The notes: generated from the letters alone by a model not told the origin. Positions 8,336-17,038 are shown, counted from the stretch's first letter. The stretch is DNA of 26,914 bases from JBLIOB01 sp047639575 (GCA_047639575.1 JBLIOB010000020.1:1-26914), one strand, 5' to 3'. Translations and numbers: made by a program.

Positions 8336-9607
8336 ATGGCGGAGATAGTTAGAATGCCGAAGTTGAGCGACACCATGGTTGAAGGTGTGGTTGCAGAATG
8401 GCACAAAAAAGTTGGTGATGAAGTTTCATCTGGAGAGCTTTTGGCTGAGATTGAAACAGACAAAGCAACGATGGAATTTGAATCGTTTTATGATGGAGTC
8501 CTTTTGCATATTGGAATCGATAAAGGGGGCGCTGCACCTGTAAATGATATTCTTGCGATCATTGGCGATAAAGGGGAAGACGTAAAGAAAATTCTTGCGG
8601 AAGAAGCTAAAAATGCAACGGCCGAAGCCGCTGAAGAACCGAAAAAAGAAGTTGCGACTCCTAGTCCAATTCCAATTCCGGCTCCTGTTGCCGCAAATGC
8701 TGCTCCAATTGCTACTACTTCGGTAGTGAAAACGGCCTCACCGGCACCTCCTGCTTCGAGTGGGAAAGTTATAGCTTCACCACTTGCTAAGCGTCTTGCT
8801 GAAGAAAGAGGGATTAACCTCGCGTTCATTCAAGGATCTGGAGAAGGTGGAAGAATAATAAAAAGAGACATCGATAATTATCAAGGGGGTGCGTCAACTT
8901 TCGTTGGAACTGAGAGTTTTAGTGAGGAGCCTGTTTCTCAGATGAGAAAGGCAATTGCAAGAGCATTAGGAGGAAGTAAATTTACCGCTCCTCACTTCTA
9001 CCTAACTATCGAATTAGACATGGATAATGCAATCGCTGCGAGAAAATCAATTAATACAAGCATAGCTCCAGCTAAAGTATCATTCAACGATTTAATTGTG
9101 AAAGCTTCTGCTGCTTCATTGAAGAAGCATCCAAAAGTGAACTCTTCTTGGTTAGAAGATCGTATTAGATATAATGATCATGTTCATGTAGGGGTTGCCG
9201 TGGCAGTAGATGAAGGTTTGTTGGTTCCTGTGGTGAAATTCACGGATGGTAAATCGTTAACTCAAATCGGAACAGAAGTAAAAGATTTTGCTGGAAGAGC
9301 GAGAGATAAGAAGCTGCAGCCAGACGAAATGGAAGGTAGTACTTTCACAATTTCAAACTTAGGTATGTTTGGGATTGAAGAATTTACAGCAATCATTAAC
9401 CCTCCTAATTCATGCATACTCGCTGTTGGGGGTATTGCCGAAAAACCAGTAGTTAAGAATGGTCAAATCGTAATTGGTAACACCATGAAATTAACATTGT
9501 CTTGCGATCATCGAGTTGTTGATGGTGCGGTTGGTTCGGCTTTCTTAAAGACTTTGAAAGAGTACATAGAGAACCCAATTGTATTTCTAGGATCACAAAG
9601 CATATAA
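8336..9607 (+). CDS. pdhC: Pyruvate dehydrogenase E2 component (dihydrolipoamide acetyltransferase)
   Basis: E2 is the core of the pyruvate dehydrogenase complex and transfers the acetyl group from lipoamide to CoA. Domain order in the 423 residues: one lipoyl domain (about 2-80) with the lipoylated Lys K43 in ETDKATMEF; an Ala/Pro-rich flexible linker (about 95-142); a peripheral subunit-binding domain (about 145-182, ASPLAKRLAEERGI to RIIKRDID); and the catalytic domain ending with H392 and D396 in CDHRVVDGAVG. One lipoyl domain makes it shorter than E2 proteins with two or three. It follows pdhA by 6 bp and is closed by a terminator. The branched-chain or 2-oxoglutarate E2 cannot be excluded by sequence reading alone, but pairing with this E1-alpha supports pyruvate. 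Confidence 0.93.
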   Translation: MAEIVRMPKLSDTMVEGVVAEWHKKVGDEVSSGELLAEIETDKATMEFESFYDGVLLHIGIDKGGAAPVNDILAIIGDKGEDVKKILAEEAKNATAEAAEEPKKEVATPSPIPIPAPVAANAAPIATTSVVKTASPAPPASSGKVIASPLAKRLAEERGINLAFIQGSGEGGRIIKRDIDNYQGGASTFVGTESFSEEPVSQMRKAIARALGGSKFTAPHFYLTIELDMDNAIAARKSINTSIAPAKVSFNDLIVKASAASLKKHPKVNSSWLEDRIRYNDHVHVGVAVAVDEGLLVPVVKFTDGKSLTQIGTEVKDFAGRARDKKLQPDEMEGSTFTISNLGMFGIEEFTAIINPPNSCILAVGGIAEKPVVKNGQIVIGNTMKLTLSCDHRVVDGAVGSAFLKTLKEYIENPIVFLGSQSI

Positions 9608-9630
9608 AAAAATATCTTATTCAAATTAGT

Positions 9631-9664
9631 ATGGTCCATCTCAACAGAGTTGGACCATTTTTTT
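9631..9664 (+). terminator. Intrinsic terminator after pdhC
   Basis: Arms ATGGTCCA and TGGACCAT enclose a short inner CTC/GAG stem and an AACA loop, followed by a run of T. It lies 24 bases after the pdhC stop. Confidence 0.85.
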
Positions 9665-9679
9665 GCATTTAAAAATAAT

Positions 9680-10456
9680 TTATTTCTTAAGAAATTCGGT
9701 TTCTTGATTGTCAAAATAGATTTTTCGAGATTTTGAAAGTTCTAGAATCACGTTTTTTCCGAAACCTGAGCTGATGAATTTTCCTTTAAGATCTGTGATT
9801 TTAAAATGAACGGCTCGAGAAAATGTAATTGAACGGATTCCCTCAAAATCTTTGGTAGTAAAAGTGGCTAGTGGACGTGAAATCTCTATTTCTATGTTCT
9901 TGCTTATTATTTCATCGCCATTACGAGCCAAGACTTTAATTCTAAATTTATTCCAGCCAGTAAACAGTTTTGAGAAATTTAGATTTAGCTTATTGTCCCA
10001 TGCAGGAGCTGGTCCGACCATCTCCCATGAACCCCATTGAAATTCTTCAATTACTATTTTATCTACCATATATTGATTCTCGATCGTCCAATTAAGCATA
10101 CTGTCAGTACAAGAAGCTGAGGTGATAACCGGGGTTACATATGGTGGATCAATAAATACGATTTTAGGGAAACATTCAAAATGATGATCTATCTCAATTT
10201 TTATCTGATCACCTATTTCAAACTTAAATTTATGGAGCTCGATAGTGACTTTATTTAAAGTTAAATCGCATTTTACCTCCTCACCGTTTATTCTGATTGC
10301 TTTAATGCAATTGCCGATATCTGGACCGCCAAAAGGATTGTCTACGTAGTAATTTTGACCTTCAAATGGCTTATCTAAGGTCCTAGTAACCACGGAATCC
10401 TCATGTTGAGAATAACCAACGAGGGGCAGCATCAATATAAATAATAGCCACTTCAC
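9680..10456 (-). CDS. Secreted protein of unknown function with a degenerate sorting-domain-like tail
   Basis: I do not recognise a named family. From GTG at 10456 the product has 258 residues and starts MKWLLFILMLPLVGYSQ, a clear signal peptide. A TTG four codons upstream (10468) would only add MLEKV-type residues. The GTG overlaps the stop of the upstream tag gene as GTGA, so it is probably translated by coupling. The body looks beta-rich, with a C-SC pair (ITSASCTDSML) and an Ig-like WNKFRIKVLARNGDE strand. The last 40 residues (VHFKITDLKGKFISSGFG to KIYFDNQETEFLKK) follow the rhythm of a T9SS C-terminal domain, but the usual G-x-Y strand is altered. It may be a surface or periplasmic protein. 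Coupling to a DNA repair gene gives no obvious functional hint. Confidence 0.7.
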   Translation of the reverse strand: MKWLLFILMLPLVGYSQHEDSVVTRTLDKPFEGQNYYVDNPFGGPDIGNCIKAIRINGEEVKCDLTLNKVTIELHKFKFEIGDQIKIEIDHHFECFPKIVFIDPPYVTPVITSASCTDSMLNWTIENQYMVDKIVIEEFQWGSWEMVGPAPAWDNKLNLNFSKLFTGWNKFRIKVLARNGDEIISKNIEIEISRPLATFTTKDFEGIRSITFSRAVHFKITDLKGKFISSGFGKNVILELSKSRKIYFDNQETEFLKK

Positions 10457-11013
10457 TTTTTCCAACAATCGTTCATGTGATCATTAATTAAGCCAATAGC
10501 CTGCATATATGCGTAAGTGGTTGTGGCACCTATAAATTTAAATCCCCGCTTCTTAAGATCCTTACTTATTACATCTGACAATGGAGTTGTTGCAGGGTAA
10601 TCGCCAAGCGACTCAATATTATTAACGATGGGTTTACCATCAACGAAACCCCAAATGTAATGGTCAAAACTCCCGAATTCTTTTTGAATCGTTTTGAACG
10701 GAGAAACATTGTGAATGACAGCTTCAATTTTTTTCCGATTTCGAATGATTCCTTCAAATTTCAATAATTCTTCAACTTTTGATTCGTTGAATTTCTCAAT
10801 TAAATCAATATCCCAATTAACGAAAGCGGTAGTATATCCTGACTTTCTTTTTAATATAGTGTACCAACTTAAGCCCGCTTGGGCGGCTTCTAATGCGAGA
10901 TATTCGAAATGAATTTTGTCATCATGAACGGGCGTGCCCCATTCATGATCATGATAAGCCATGTAAAGCTCATCTTTCATACACCAAGAACATCTGTTTT
11001 TAGATAAATCCAT
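10453..11013 (-). CDS. tag: DNA-3-methyladenine glycosylase I
   Basis: Removes 3-methyladenine from alkylated DNA, starting base excision repair. The 186-residue product shows the zinc site that marks this family: C8 (RCSWC), H21 (YHDHEWG), and the C-terminal H179 and C183 (NDHMNDC). The helix LALEAAQAGLSWYTILKRK carries the catalytic-pocket Glu and Trp. Length matches Escherichia coli Tag (187 residues). It is the first gene of a two-gene unit and its stop overlaps the start of the secreted protein that follows. Confidence 0.93.
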   Translation of the reverse strand: MDLSKNRCSWCMKDELYMAYHDHEWGTPVHDDKIHFEYLALEAAQAGLSWYTILKRKSGYTTAFVNWDIDLIEKFNESKVEELLKFEGIIRNRKKIEAVIHNVSPFKTIQKEFGSFDHYIWGFVDGKPIVNNIESLGDYPATTPLSDVISKDLKKRGFKFIGATTTYAYMQAIGLINDHMNDCWKK

Positions 11014-11080
11014 TTGACTAAAAATAGTGAAAGTATCGTTGAAATTGATCGTGAAAATGTAATTTTTGAATTGAACCTAA

Positions 11081-11554
11081 CTAGCCTCCAAATCGATAGC
11101 TGAGACCCATGTATTGATCCCAGTCAATTGTGGATCTACCAAATGCAGCTTCTATGCTGAATCTGTCAGATAATTCAATGTTGACGCCAACATAACCTCC
11201 ACCAACAAAGCTCCTCGCCCTTTCTAAGGCCGTAGTTCGTGTAAAAAGAATCTTCGCGCTTCCTTCAAAAAATGGATGGATCTTGCCGTCTAAAGCTTGA
11301 AATCTATAATAAGGGCCTACAATTGGAGAAACGATATTAGTACGGAGCGTTCCGAATTCAACTCCTGCGTGATGATATCGGTGAAACCAGTAGCCAACTC
11401 TAATGTTTTCATGGCCCACATAGAAAGGCGACCTGAAGCCTATTTTATGTAAGTTAAACCCAATAGCCCAAGGATCATCAACCCTTGTGTCGTCTTGAGC
11501 AATTCCAGCAGTGCTAAGTAACACAGCAATTGTTATAATGAGTAGATGCTTCAA
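11081..11554 (-). CDS. Small outer-membrane beta-barrel-like protein
   Basis: 157 residues starting with a signal peptide (KHLLIITIAVLLSTAGIAQ). The rest is a series of alternating amphipathic strands such as NIRVGYWFHRYHHAGVEFG, GGGYVGVNIEL and a final MGLSYRFGG, typical of a small 8-stranded outer-membrane barrel. The start codon is TTG. The signal peptide begins right after it, no in-frame ATG exists before the last strand, and TTGA overlaps the stop of the upstream lipoprotein gene. The two genes are therefore translationally coupled. No specific function can be given. Confidence 0.75.
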   Translation of the reverse strand: MKHLLIITIAVLLSTAGIAQDDTRVDDPWAIGFNLHKIGFRSPFYVGHENIRVGYWFHRYHHAGVEFGTLRTNIVSPIVGPYYRFQALDGKIHPFFEGSAKILFTRTTALERARSFVGGGYVGVNIELSDRFSIEAAFGRSTIDWDQYMGLSYRFGG

Positions 11555-12288
11555 CTTTTTATAAATGTATATTTTAATTCCCCAACCTCCACTACAGCTT
11601 GGGCTTGTGTTAGTTCATTTTTGTTCGTGATTTCGAATAATTGAAATCCATCTTTATGGTCCTGAATGTAATATGTTTCAAGCAGATTAGTTTCATTTCG
11701 AAGCACAAATACGGGTTTTTCAAAATTATAATGCGATTCATAAGTCAACGCATCTCCCCAGCCTAAAACATTTCCTTTACACCCTAATTCTATCTTGTTC
11801 GGAACAGCCGCATTCTCATTTCTATAGATTCCCTCGAAGTAATAATCATAAATCACTCTTCCAGAATCAATTTCCATATATGCTTCAGACCGATTATCAA
11901 CTATATGATTTAATCCTGAAGGGGTAAATTCAATGTTTTCAACCCTAGAATCCATAAAGTCATTGGTTATTATGAAATTGGAGTCTTCATATAGCATGCT
12001 GTATTCTAGCCCGTCCATTGGGTCTTGAATAAATAATTTTGGAGCTCCGTCCTCTACGTAAGTTTTGATATACGACCAATCAACATTAAAATTTAGATCG
12101 CCATCTGCCACCACTTCTAGGCTAAATTTCTTCGCCCAAAAACCAGTTATGAAACCGCCTTTATTGTAACTCTCTACTGCAACTGAATCTTCAACAACTG
12201 CAGGGATATCTACAATTACCGTTTCTTCAGATCCGCAAGAGGATAAAATAATGGTAATAAGACCTGTTATGAAAACGTTTCTATACAA
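11551..12288 (-). CDS. Lipoprotein of unknown function
   Basis: 245 residues with a lipoprotein signal (ITGLITIILSSC, Cys about residue 18) and a C-terminal body that appears beta-rich, with the pairs YSMLYEDSNF, YMEIDSGRVIYDYYFEG and NKIELGCKGNV. I do not recognise the family. The start codon is TTG at 12288; no in-frame ATG lies between the upstream stop and the lipobox. A TAGATTTG element on the reverse strand about 36-43 bases upstream could be its -7 promoter, which would overlap the recG leader. It is first in a coupled pair with the small barrel protein, so a joint envelope role is likely. Confidence 0.75.
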   Translation of the reverse strand: MYRNVFITGLITIILSSCGSEETVIVDIPAVVEDSVAVESYNKGGFITGFWAKKFSLEVVADGDLNFNVDWSYIKTYVEDGAPKLFIQDPMDGLEYSMLYEDSNFIITNDFMDSRVENIEFTPSGLNHIVDNRSEAYMEIDSGRVIYDYYFEGIYRNENAAVPNKIELGCKGNVLGWGDALTYESHYNFEKPVFVLRNETNLLETYYIQDHKDGFQLFEITNKNELTQAQAVVEVGELKYTFIKS

Positions 12289-12342
12289 TTTGGTTGAGTT
12301 TCTTCTTACAATTTATAACTTCAAATCTAGATTAGCAATAAC

Positions 12343-14442
12343 GTGAGTAACATATTATCAACTTCCATAGAATACCTCAAAGGTGTCGGTCCGAAAAGGG
12401 CAGATGTTCTCAAACAAGAGGCCCGTATCTATACGTATTGGGATTTGCTAAACTACTTTCCTTTTAGATATATAGATCGTTCACAGTTTCTAAGTATTTC
12501 TGAGGTTAGGGAGGAACTTGGAATGGTTCAAATCAAGGGAAAACTTAAGGATTTCAGGGAGATTGGAGTCAAGCGTAGTAAACGTTTAGTTGCTCATGTA
12601 GAAGACAGTACTGGAACAATGCAATTGGTTTGGTTTAAAGGAAGTAAGTGGGTGAAGCCAATTCTAACTGTTGGAGAAGAATATATCGTATTTGGAAAGC
12701 CCACCAAGTTCGCTGGTAAGTTGAATATGGCACATCCAGAAATCGAGCCGCTAAAAAGAGCGAAACATGGGGCTGGCGGACTGCAGGCAGTATATCATTC
12801 GGGTGACAAGCTATCTACTAAGGGACTAAATTCTAAAGGGTTTGAAAATGTGATTCGGACCTTGATGCCACATGTTCCGAATCAAGTTCCAGAAAATTTA
12901 TCGCCCAATTTGATTGCTAAATTTAAGCTAATCAGCAGGGAGCAGGCGTTGATGAAAATTCACGCTCCAAAGAATTATCGGGAAGTAAACGCGGCACAGT
13001 TAAGGCTAAAGTTTGAGGAGCTTTTTTTCCTGCAGTTATTGATGGCCAAGCAAAAACAAATTACACAGCAGAAATCTAGAGGTCATGTGTTCTCAGAAAT
13101 GGGAGTGATTTTTAAAGACTTTTACGATAATCACCTACCCTTTGATTTGACTGGCGCACAAAAAAAGGTGTTAAAGGAAATCAGAAAAGATTTACGATCA
13201 GGTGTTCATATGAATCGTTTGTTGCAAGGTGATGTAGGTTCAGGTAAAACGTTGGTTGCGCTGTTCTCCATATTCATGGCAATAGATAACGGATTCCAAG
13301 CTGCGTTGATGGCGCCCACAGAAATATTGGCCATTCAGCATTATCACACAATAGCTGAGTATACGGATAAGTTGGACTTCAATGTGGCTTTGTTAACGGG
13401 TTCAAGCAAGACAGCTCAACGTAAGATTATTCATGAAGATTTAGAATCAGGAAAACTAGATTTATTGATTGGGACTCATGCTTTATTGGAGGATAAAGTG
13501 AAGTTTAAAAACTTGGGGTTGGCAGTAATTGATGAGCAGCATCGATTCGGAGTTGCCCAACGAGCTAGACTTTGGAAGAAAAATTCCGTTCCGCCACACG
13601 TACTAGTGATGACCGCTACCCCAATTCCTAGAACTTTAGCAATGACGTTTTACGGTGATCTAGATGTTTCGGTAATAGATGAATTGCCTCCTGGTAGAAA
13701 ACCGGTTACTACAGAACATCGCTATGATTCAGCCCGGCTTAAAGTGTTTGGGTTTTTGGAAAAAGAAATAGCCAAAGGACGCCAGATTTATATAGTTTAC
13801 CCATTAATTGAAGAATCTGAAACACTTGATTATAAGGACTTGATGGATGGTTATGAAAGCATAAATAGAAGATTTCCGAAGCCAGATTATCAAGTGAGTA
13901 TGGTTCACGGAAGAATGAAAGCAGCCGATAAAGAATATGAAATGCAACGCTTTGTAAAAGGTGAAACTCAAATAATGGTGGCTACAACCGTAATTGAAGT
14001 AGGAGTTAACGTTCCTAATGCTTCGGTAATGATTATAGAAAGTGCAGAAAAGTTTGGACTTTCTCAATTGCATCAGCTTCGAGGAAGAGTAGGCAGAGGG
14101 GCAGATCAATCCTATTGCGTATTGATGACGAGTTATAAATTATCTGCTAATGCAAAAACGAGAATAGAAACGATGGTTGAGACTACCGATGGATTCGTTA
14201 TTGCCGAAGTAGATCTACAGCTTCGAGGTCCCGGAGATGTTATGGGTACGCAGCAAAGTGGAATTTTGGACTTAAAGATTGCGGATATTGTAAAGGATGG
14301 AAAGATTCTACAGCATGCGCGAACGGCTGCTTTCAATATTATTGGAAACGACCCAGAGCTAGAACATCCAGATAATGCAGGAATTAGAAAACAGTTAGTG
14401 AAAATGATTAAAAACCGTCCGAATTGGAGCAGGATTAGTTAG
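12343..14442 (+). CDS. recG: ATP-dependent DNA helicase RecG
   Basis: RecG reverses stalled replication forks and migrates branched DNA. The 699-residue product begins (GTG start) with the wedge-domain motif YLKGVGPKRADVL and an OB-fold (MVQIKGKLKDF to VEDSTGTMQLVWF). Helicase motifs follow: Walker A GDVGSGKT (from residue 296), DEQHRFG (from 397), TATPIPRT, and the C-terminal HQLRGRVGRG motif VI. The RecG-specific QLRGPGDVMGTQQSG segment is present near the end. It is divergent from the lipoprotein gene and is followed 24 bp later by the cytochrome b gene. Confidence 0.96.
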   Translation: MSNILSTSIEYLKGVGPKRADVLKQEARIYTYWDLLNYFPFRYIDRSQFLSISEVREELGMVQIKGKLKDFREIGVKRSKRLVAHVEDSTGTMQLVWFKGSKWVKPILTVGEEYIVFGKPTKFAGKLNMAHPEIEPLKRAKHGAGGLQAVYHSGDKLSTKGLNSKGFENVIRTLMPHVPNQVPENLSPNLIAKFKLISREQALMKIHAPKNYREVNAAQLRLKFEELFFLQLLMAKQKQITQQKSRGHVFSEMGVIFKDFYDNHLPFDLTGAQKKVLKEIRKDLRSGVHMNRLLQGDVGSGKTLVALFSIFMAIDNGFQAALMAPTEILAIQHYHTIAEYTDKLDFNVALLTGSSKTAQRKIIHEDLESGKLDLLIGTHALLEDKVKFKNLGLAVIDEQHRFGVAQRARLWKKNSVPPHVLVMTATPIPRTLAMTFYGDLDVSVIDELPPGRKPVTTEHRYDSARLKVFGFLEKEIAKGRQIYIVYPLIEESETLDYKDLMDGYESINRRFPKPDYQVSMVHGRMKAADKEYEMQRFVKGETQIMVATTVIEVGVNVPNASVMIIESAEKFGLSQLHQLRGRVGRGADQSYCVLMTSYKLSANAKTRIETMVETTDGFVIAEVDLQLRGPGDVMGTQQSGILDLKIADIVKDGKILQHARTAAFNIIGNDPELEHPDNAGIRKQLVKMIKNRPNWSRIS

Positions 14443-14466
14443 GTTTGCTTTCAATTTTTAGTGGAA

Positions 14467-15042
14467 ATGACAGATAAAAAGGAATATTCGGTAATCTTTA
14501 GAATCATGCATTGGTCGATCGCGATTTGTATGATTTTGTTACTCTTGACTATCTTTTTAAGAATGACTTGGATGAACAAACATAATGTTTCCGATATCAT
14601 TCAGGAGTTCCTGGCTGATAAAGATTTGTCTTTAGACGAAAATCTATCTATTAAATTGGCCAAGAAGATTAGAGCACCCATGTGGGATTGGCATATTTAC
14701 CTTGGATATGTTTTAGTAGGTCTGTTTGCATTGAGGTTTTTACTTCCGTTTATAGGCGTAATGAAGTTTAATAACCCGTTTAGTAAAGGGCTGAAAATTC
14801 AACAGAAGGTGGAATACTGGGTGTTTATATTGTTCTATCTGTGTATTACTGGGTCCCTTTTTACTGGAATGATGATGGAGTTCGGTCCGGAGGAATGGGA
14901 GCATGACATGGAGGATATACATGTATGGTCTCTCTATTATTTGCTAACCTATATCATCATTCATATTGGAGGGGTAGTTGTAAAAGAACTCACTACCGAA
15001 AAAGGACTGATTTCAAGGGTTATCAGCGGCAAGAATAAGTAG
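14467..15042 (+). CDS. Cytochrome b561-type di-heme membrane protein
   Basis: A four-helix membrane protein of the cytochrome b561 / hydrogenase-type cytochrome b family, which passes electrons between a quinone or soluble donor and a partner across the inner membrane. Four candidate heme-ligand His residues sit in the helices: FRIMHWSIAI (helix 1), WDWHIYLGY (helix 2), EDIHVWSLYYL and IIIHIGGVV (helix 3 end and helix 4). About 190 residues, normal for the family. The ATG at 14467 is chosen; a GTG two codons upstream (14461) is possible. It lies 24 bp after recG. No dehydrogenase partner is adjacent, so the substrate is unknown. Confidence 0.82.
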   Translation: MTDKKEYSVIFRIMHWSIAICMILLLLTIFLRMTWMNKHNVSDIIQEFLADKDLSLDENLSIKLAKKIRAPMWDWHIYLGYVLVGLFALRFLLPFIGVMKFNNPFSKGLKIQQKVEYWVFILFYLCITGSLFTGMMMEFGPEEWEHDMEDIHVWSLYYLLTYIIIHIGGVVVKELTTEKGLISRVISGKNK

Positions 15043-15148
15043 TCAGCTTAACTTCTGTATTCGACCGATTTTCGAGGTTCTTTACTTAGGAGAACGTTCA
15101 ACCGTTAACAACTTCTTTAAAAGAGTTTTAGCATTCGCAGTAAAGTCT

Positions 15149-15156
15149 TAATTTTG
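15149..15156 (+). promoter_or_regulatory. Bacteroidota -7 promoter element before efp
   Basis: TAATTTTG matches TAnnTTTG and lies 20 bases before the efp ATG. The -33 position has only a T-rich stretch (TTTTA at 15126-15130). Confidence 0.5.
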
Positions 15157-15176
15157 GGCCAACCAACAGTTCACTC

Positions 15177-15743
15177 ATGGCAAGCACTTCAGATATTAAA
15201 AATGGCCTTTGTATCAATCACAATGGCAAACTGGTAACAGTTGTAGAATTTCAGCACGTTAAACCTGGGAAAGGACCAGCTTTTGTAAGAACAAAGCTGA
15301 AAAATATTGAAACCGGCAAAGTCGTAGATAATACTTTTTCAGCCGGCCATAAAATTGATGTTGTCAGAATTGAAAATCGATCTTACCAATATTTATACGC
15401 TGAAGAAGGTGGGTTTCATTTCATGAATCAAGATACATACGATCAGGTTTTTATTGAAAAACACATGGTAGATAAGCCAGAGTTTTTAAAGGAAAGTGAC
15501 GTTTGTAATATCATATATCATGCTGAAGAGGAAATGCCGTTGGTTGTAGATTTACCTCAATTTATTGAAGTAGAAATAACATATACCGAACCGGGAGTTA
15601 AAGGTGATACTGCAACGAATGCTAATAAGCCAGCAACAATTGAAACTGGTGCAGAAATTAGAGTTCCATTATTTATTAATGAAGGTGATAAAGTAAAAGT
15701 TGATACGAGAACTGGAGCTTACGTAGAGCGAATAAAGAAGTAA
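15177..15743 (+). CDS. efp: Translation elongation factor P
   Basis: EF-P relieves ribosome stalling on polyproline. The 188-residue product has the standard three-domain layout. The loop that reaches the peptidyl-transferase centre reads HVKPGKGPAFVR, with K32 at the position modified in Lys-type EF-P proteins. The C-terminal signature region (TGAEIRVPLFINEGDKVKVDTRTGAYVER) is intact. A TAnnTTTG promoter element lies 20 bases upstream. No epmA or epmB homologue is in the window, so the modification state is unknown. The VOC protein gene starts 17 bases after the stop. Confidence 0.96.
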   Translation: MASTSDIKNGLCINHNGKLVTVVEFQHVKPGKGPAFVRTKLKNIETGKVVDNTFSAGHKIDVVRIENRSYQYLYAEEGGFHFMNQDTYDQVFIEKHMVDKPEFLKESDVCNIIYHAEEEMPLVVDLPQFIEVEITYTEPGVKGDTATNANKPATIETGAEIRVPLFINEGDKVKVDTRTGAYVERIKK

Positions 15744-15760
15744 TCGAAAAAGCGAGGTTG

Positions 15761-16825
15761 ATGGCGGGAGTAGTTCAAGGAATACAACATTTAGGCATAG
15801 GAGTTTCAAATCACGAAGCTTCATGGAAGTGGTATCGAAAGTTCTTTGGAATGAATATTCCTCTGTTCAACGCTGAAGCGAATGCACCTTTAATGATGAT
15901 TTACACTAAAGGGGAAAATATTAATAAGCGAGCTGCAATGGTGGTGAACTTAAAAGGTGGCGCGGCAATGGAAATTGTTCAGCCAACTTCCTTTGAACCA
16001 ACTCAAGCAGATCAGAAGTTTGAATTAGGTGATTTAGGTATTTTCATTGGGAAGTATAAAACTCCTGATTTAAAAGTTGCTTTAGAATTCTTCAAATCTA
16101 ACGGCCAGAAAATCATCTCAGAAGGTGTGAAAACGCCACACGGTAAAGAAACTTTTTTCGTTCAAGATCCAGATGGTCTAATTCTTCAGGTTTTAGAATC
16201 TGATGAATGGTATACAGGGTATAATCATCCCTTAGGTGGTAACACAGGATGTACTATTGCTTGTTCAGATATTGATGCAGCCAGGAAACTATATTCAGAT
16301 ATTCTTTGTTATGATAAACCAATCTATGATAAGAAAGGGGTATTCGAAGACTGGAAAGATCTTCCAGGTGGAAACAGAGAGTTTAGAAGAGTGCTTCTTG
16401 GTAGATCTAAGCCTAATAAAGGCGGATTCAATAAACTAAGTGGAACAACCCATATTGAATTAGTTCAGGACCTTACCGATCGGAAGAAAACGAAGATGTA
16501 CGAAGGCAGAATGTGGGGCGACATCGGATTTGTCCACCTTGGCTTCGATGTTCGGAACATGACAGATCTAGGCGAAAAACTTAATGAAGCAGGATTCGGT
16601 TTTACTTGCGACACAAAGGATGTACTTAGTATGGGTGACTCAACTCGAGTCCATTGTACCTACATCGAAGACCCAGACGGAACGCTAATAGAACTGATTG
16701 AAGTTTATAAAATTCCGATTTTAGAAAAACTAGGAATTTACCTCAACGTTGAAAAACGAGATCCGGATAAGCCACTTCCAGATGCAATGCTCAAATCATT
16801 AAAATTCATGCGAAAAAAGGACTAA
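15761..16825 (+). CDS. VOC family protein with two glyoxalase/dioxygenase-fold modules
   Basis: 354 residues with two vicinal oxygen chelate modules: about 7-155 (IQHLGIGVSNHEASWKWYRKFFG to FVQDPDGLILQVLE) and about 165-325 (GCTIACSDIDAARKLYSDIL to YIEDPDGTLIELIEVYK). Metal-ligand type residues appear as H in IQHLGIGV, H in GTTHIELV and FVHLGFDV, and E in LIELIEV. The family includes glyoxalases, dioxygenases and epimerases; the substrate cannot be read from the sequence. The ATG at 15761 is preferred over the TTG directly before it. It follows efp by 17 bases and may be co-transcribed with it. Confidence 0.8.
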   Translation: MAGVVQGIQHLGIGVSNHEASWKWYRKFFGMNIPLFNAEANAPLMMIYTKGENINKRAAMVVNLKGGAAMEIVQPTSFEPTQADQKFELGDLGIFIGKYKTPDLKVALEFFKSNGQKIISEGVKTPHGKETFFVQDPDGLILQVLESDEWYTGYNHPLGGNTGCTIACSDIDAARKLYSDILCYDKPIYDKKGVFEDWKDLPGGNREFRRVLLGRSKPNKGGFNKLSGTTHIELVQDLTDRKKTKMYEGRMWGDIGFVHLGFDVRNMTDLGEKLNEAGFGFTCDTKDVLSMGDSTRVHCTYIEDPDGTLIELIEVYKIPILEKLGIYLNVEKRDPDKPLPDAMLKSLKFMRKKD

Positions 16826-16964
16826 TTACCTCCTTATTTCACGCCTGTTTCCATTTTTATCTTTCGGTATGAATTTTAAACGAACGGTAATTTCTCTATA
16901 ATTTATCGGTAGTAAATCTAACTTCCCTTTCCCCCTTTTTCCTTTCGCATAAACAACATGGCAC

Positions 16965-17017
16965 GTGGTTTGAAATTACCACTGCAATTATAAACCCGTT
17001 TTGGTCCACGCCAAAAC
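16965..17017 (+). promoter_or_regulatory. Two hairpins in the leader of the DUF4476 gene
   Basis: Hairpin 1 pairs GTGGT (16965-16969) with ACCAC (16978-16982). Hairpin 2 pairs GTTTTGG (16998-17004) with CCAAAAC (17011-17017) around a TCCACG loop. No T run follows, so they are not terminators. A GAAAGGAG Shine-Dalgarno-like stretch (17025-17032) follows, 6 bases before the ATG, which is unusual in Bacteroidota. They could form a leader RNA structure; the role is unknown. Confidence 0.4.
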
Positions 17018-17038
17018 ACAATACGAAAGGAGCAAATT

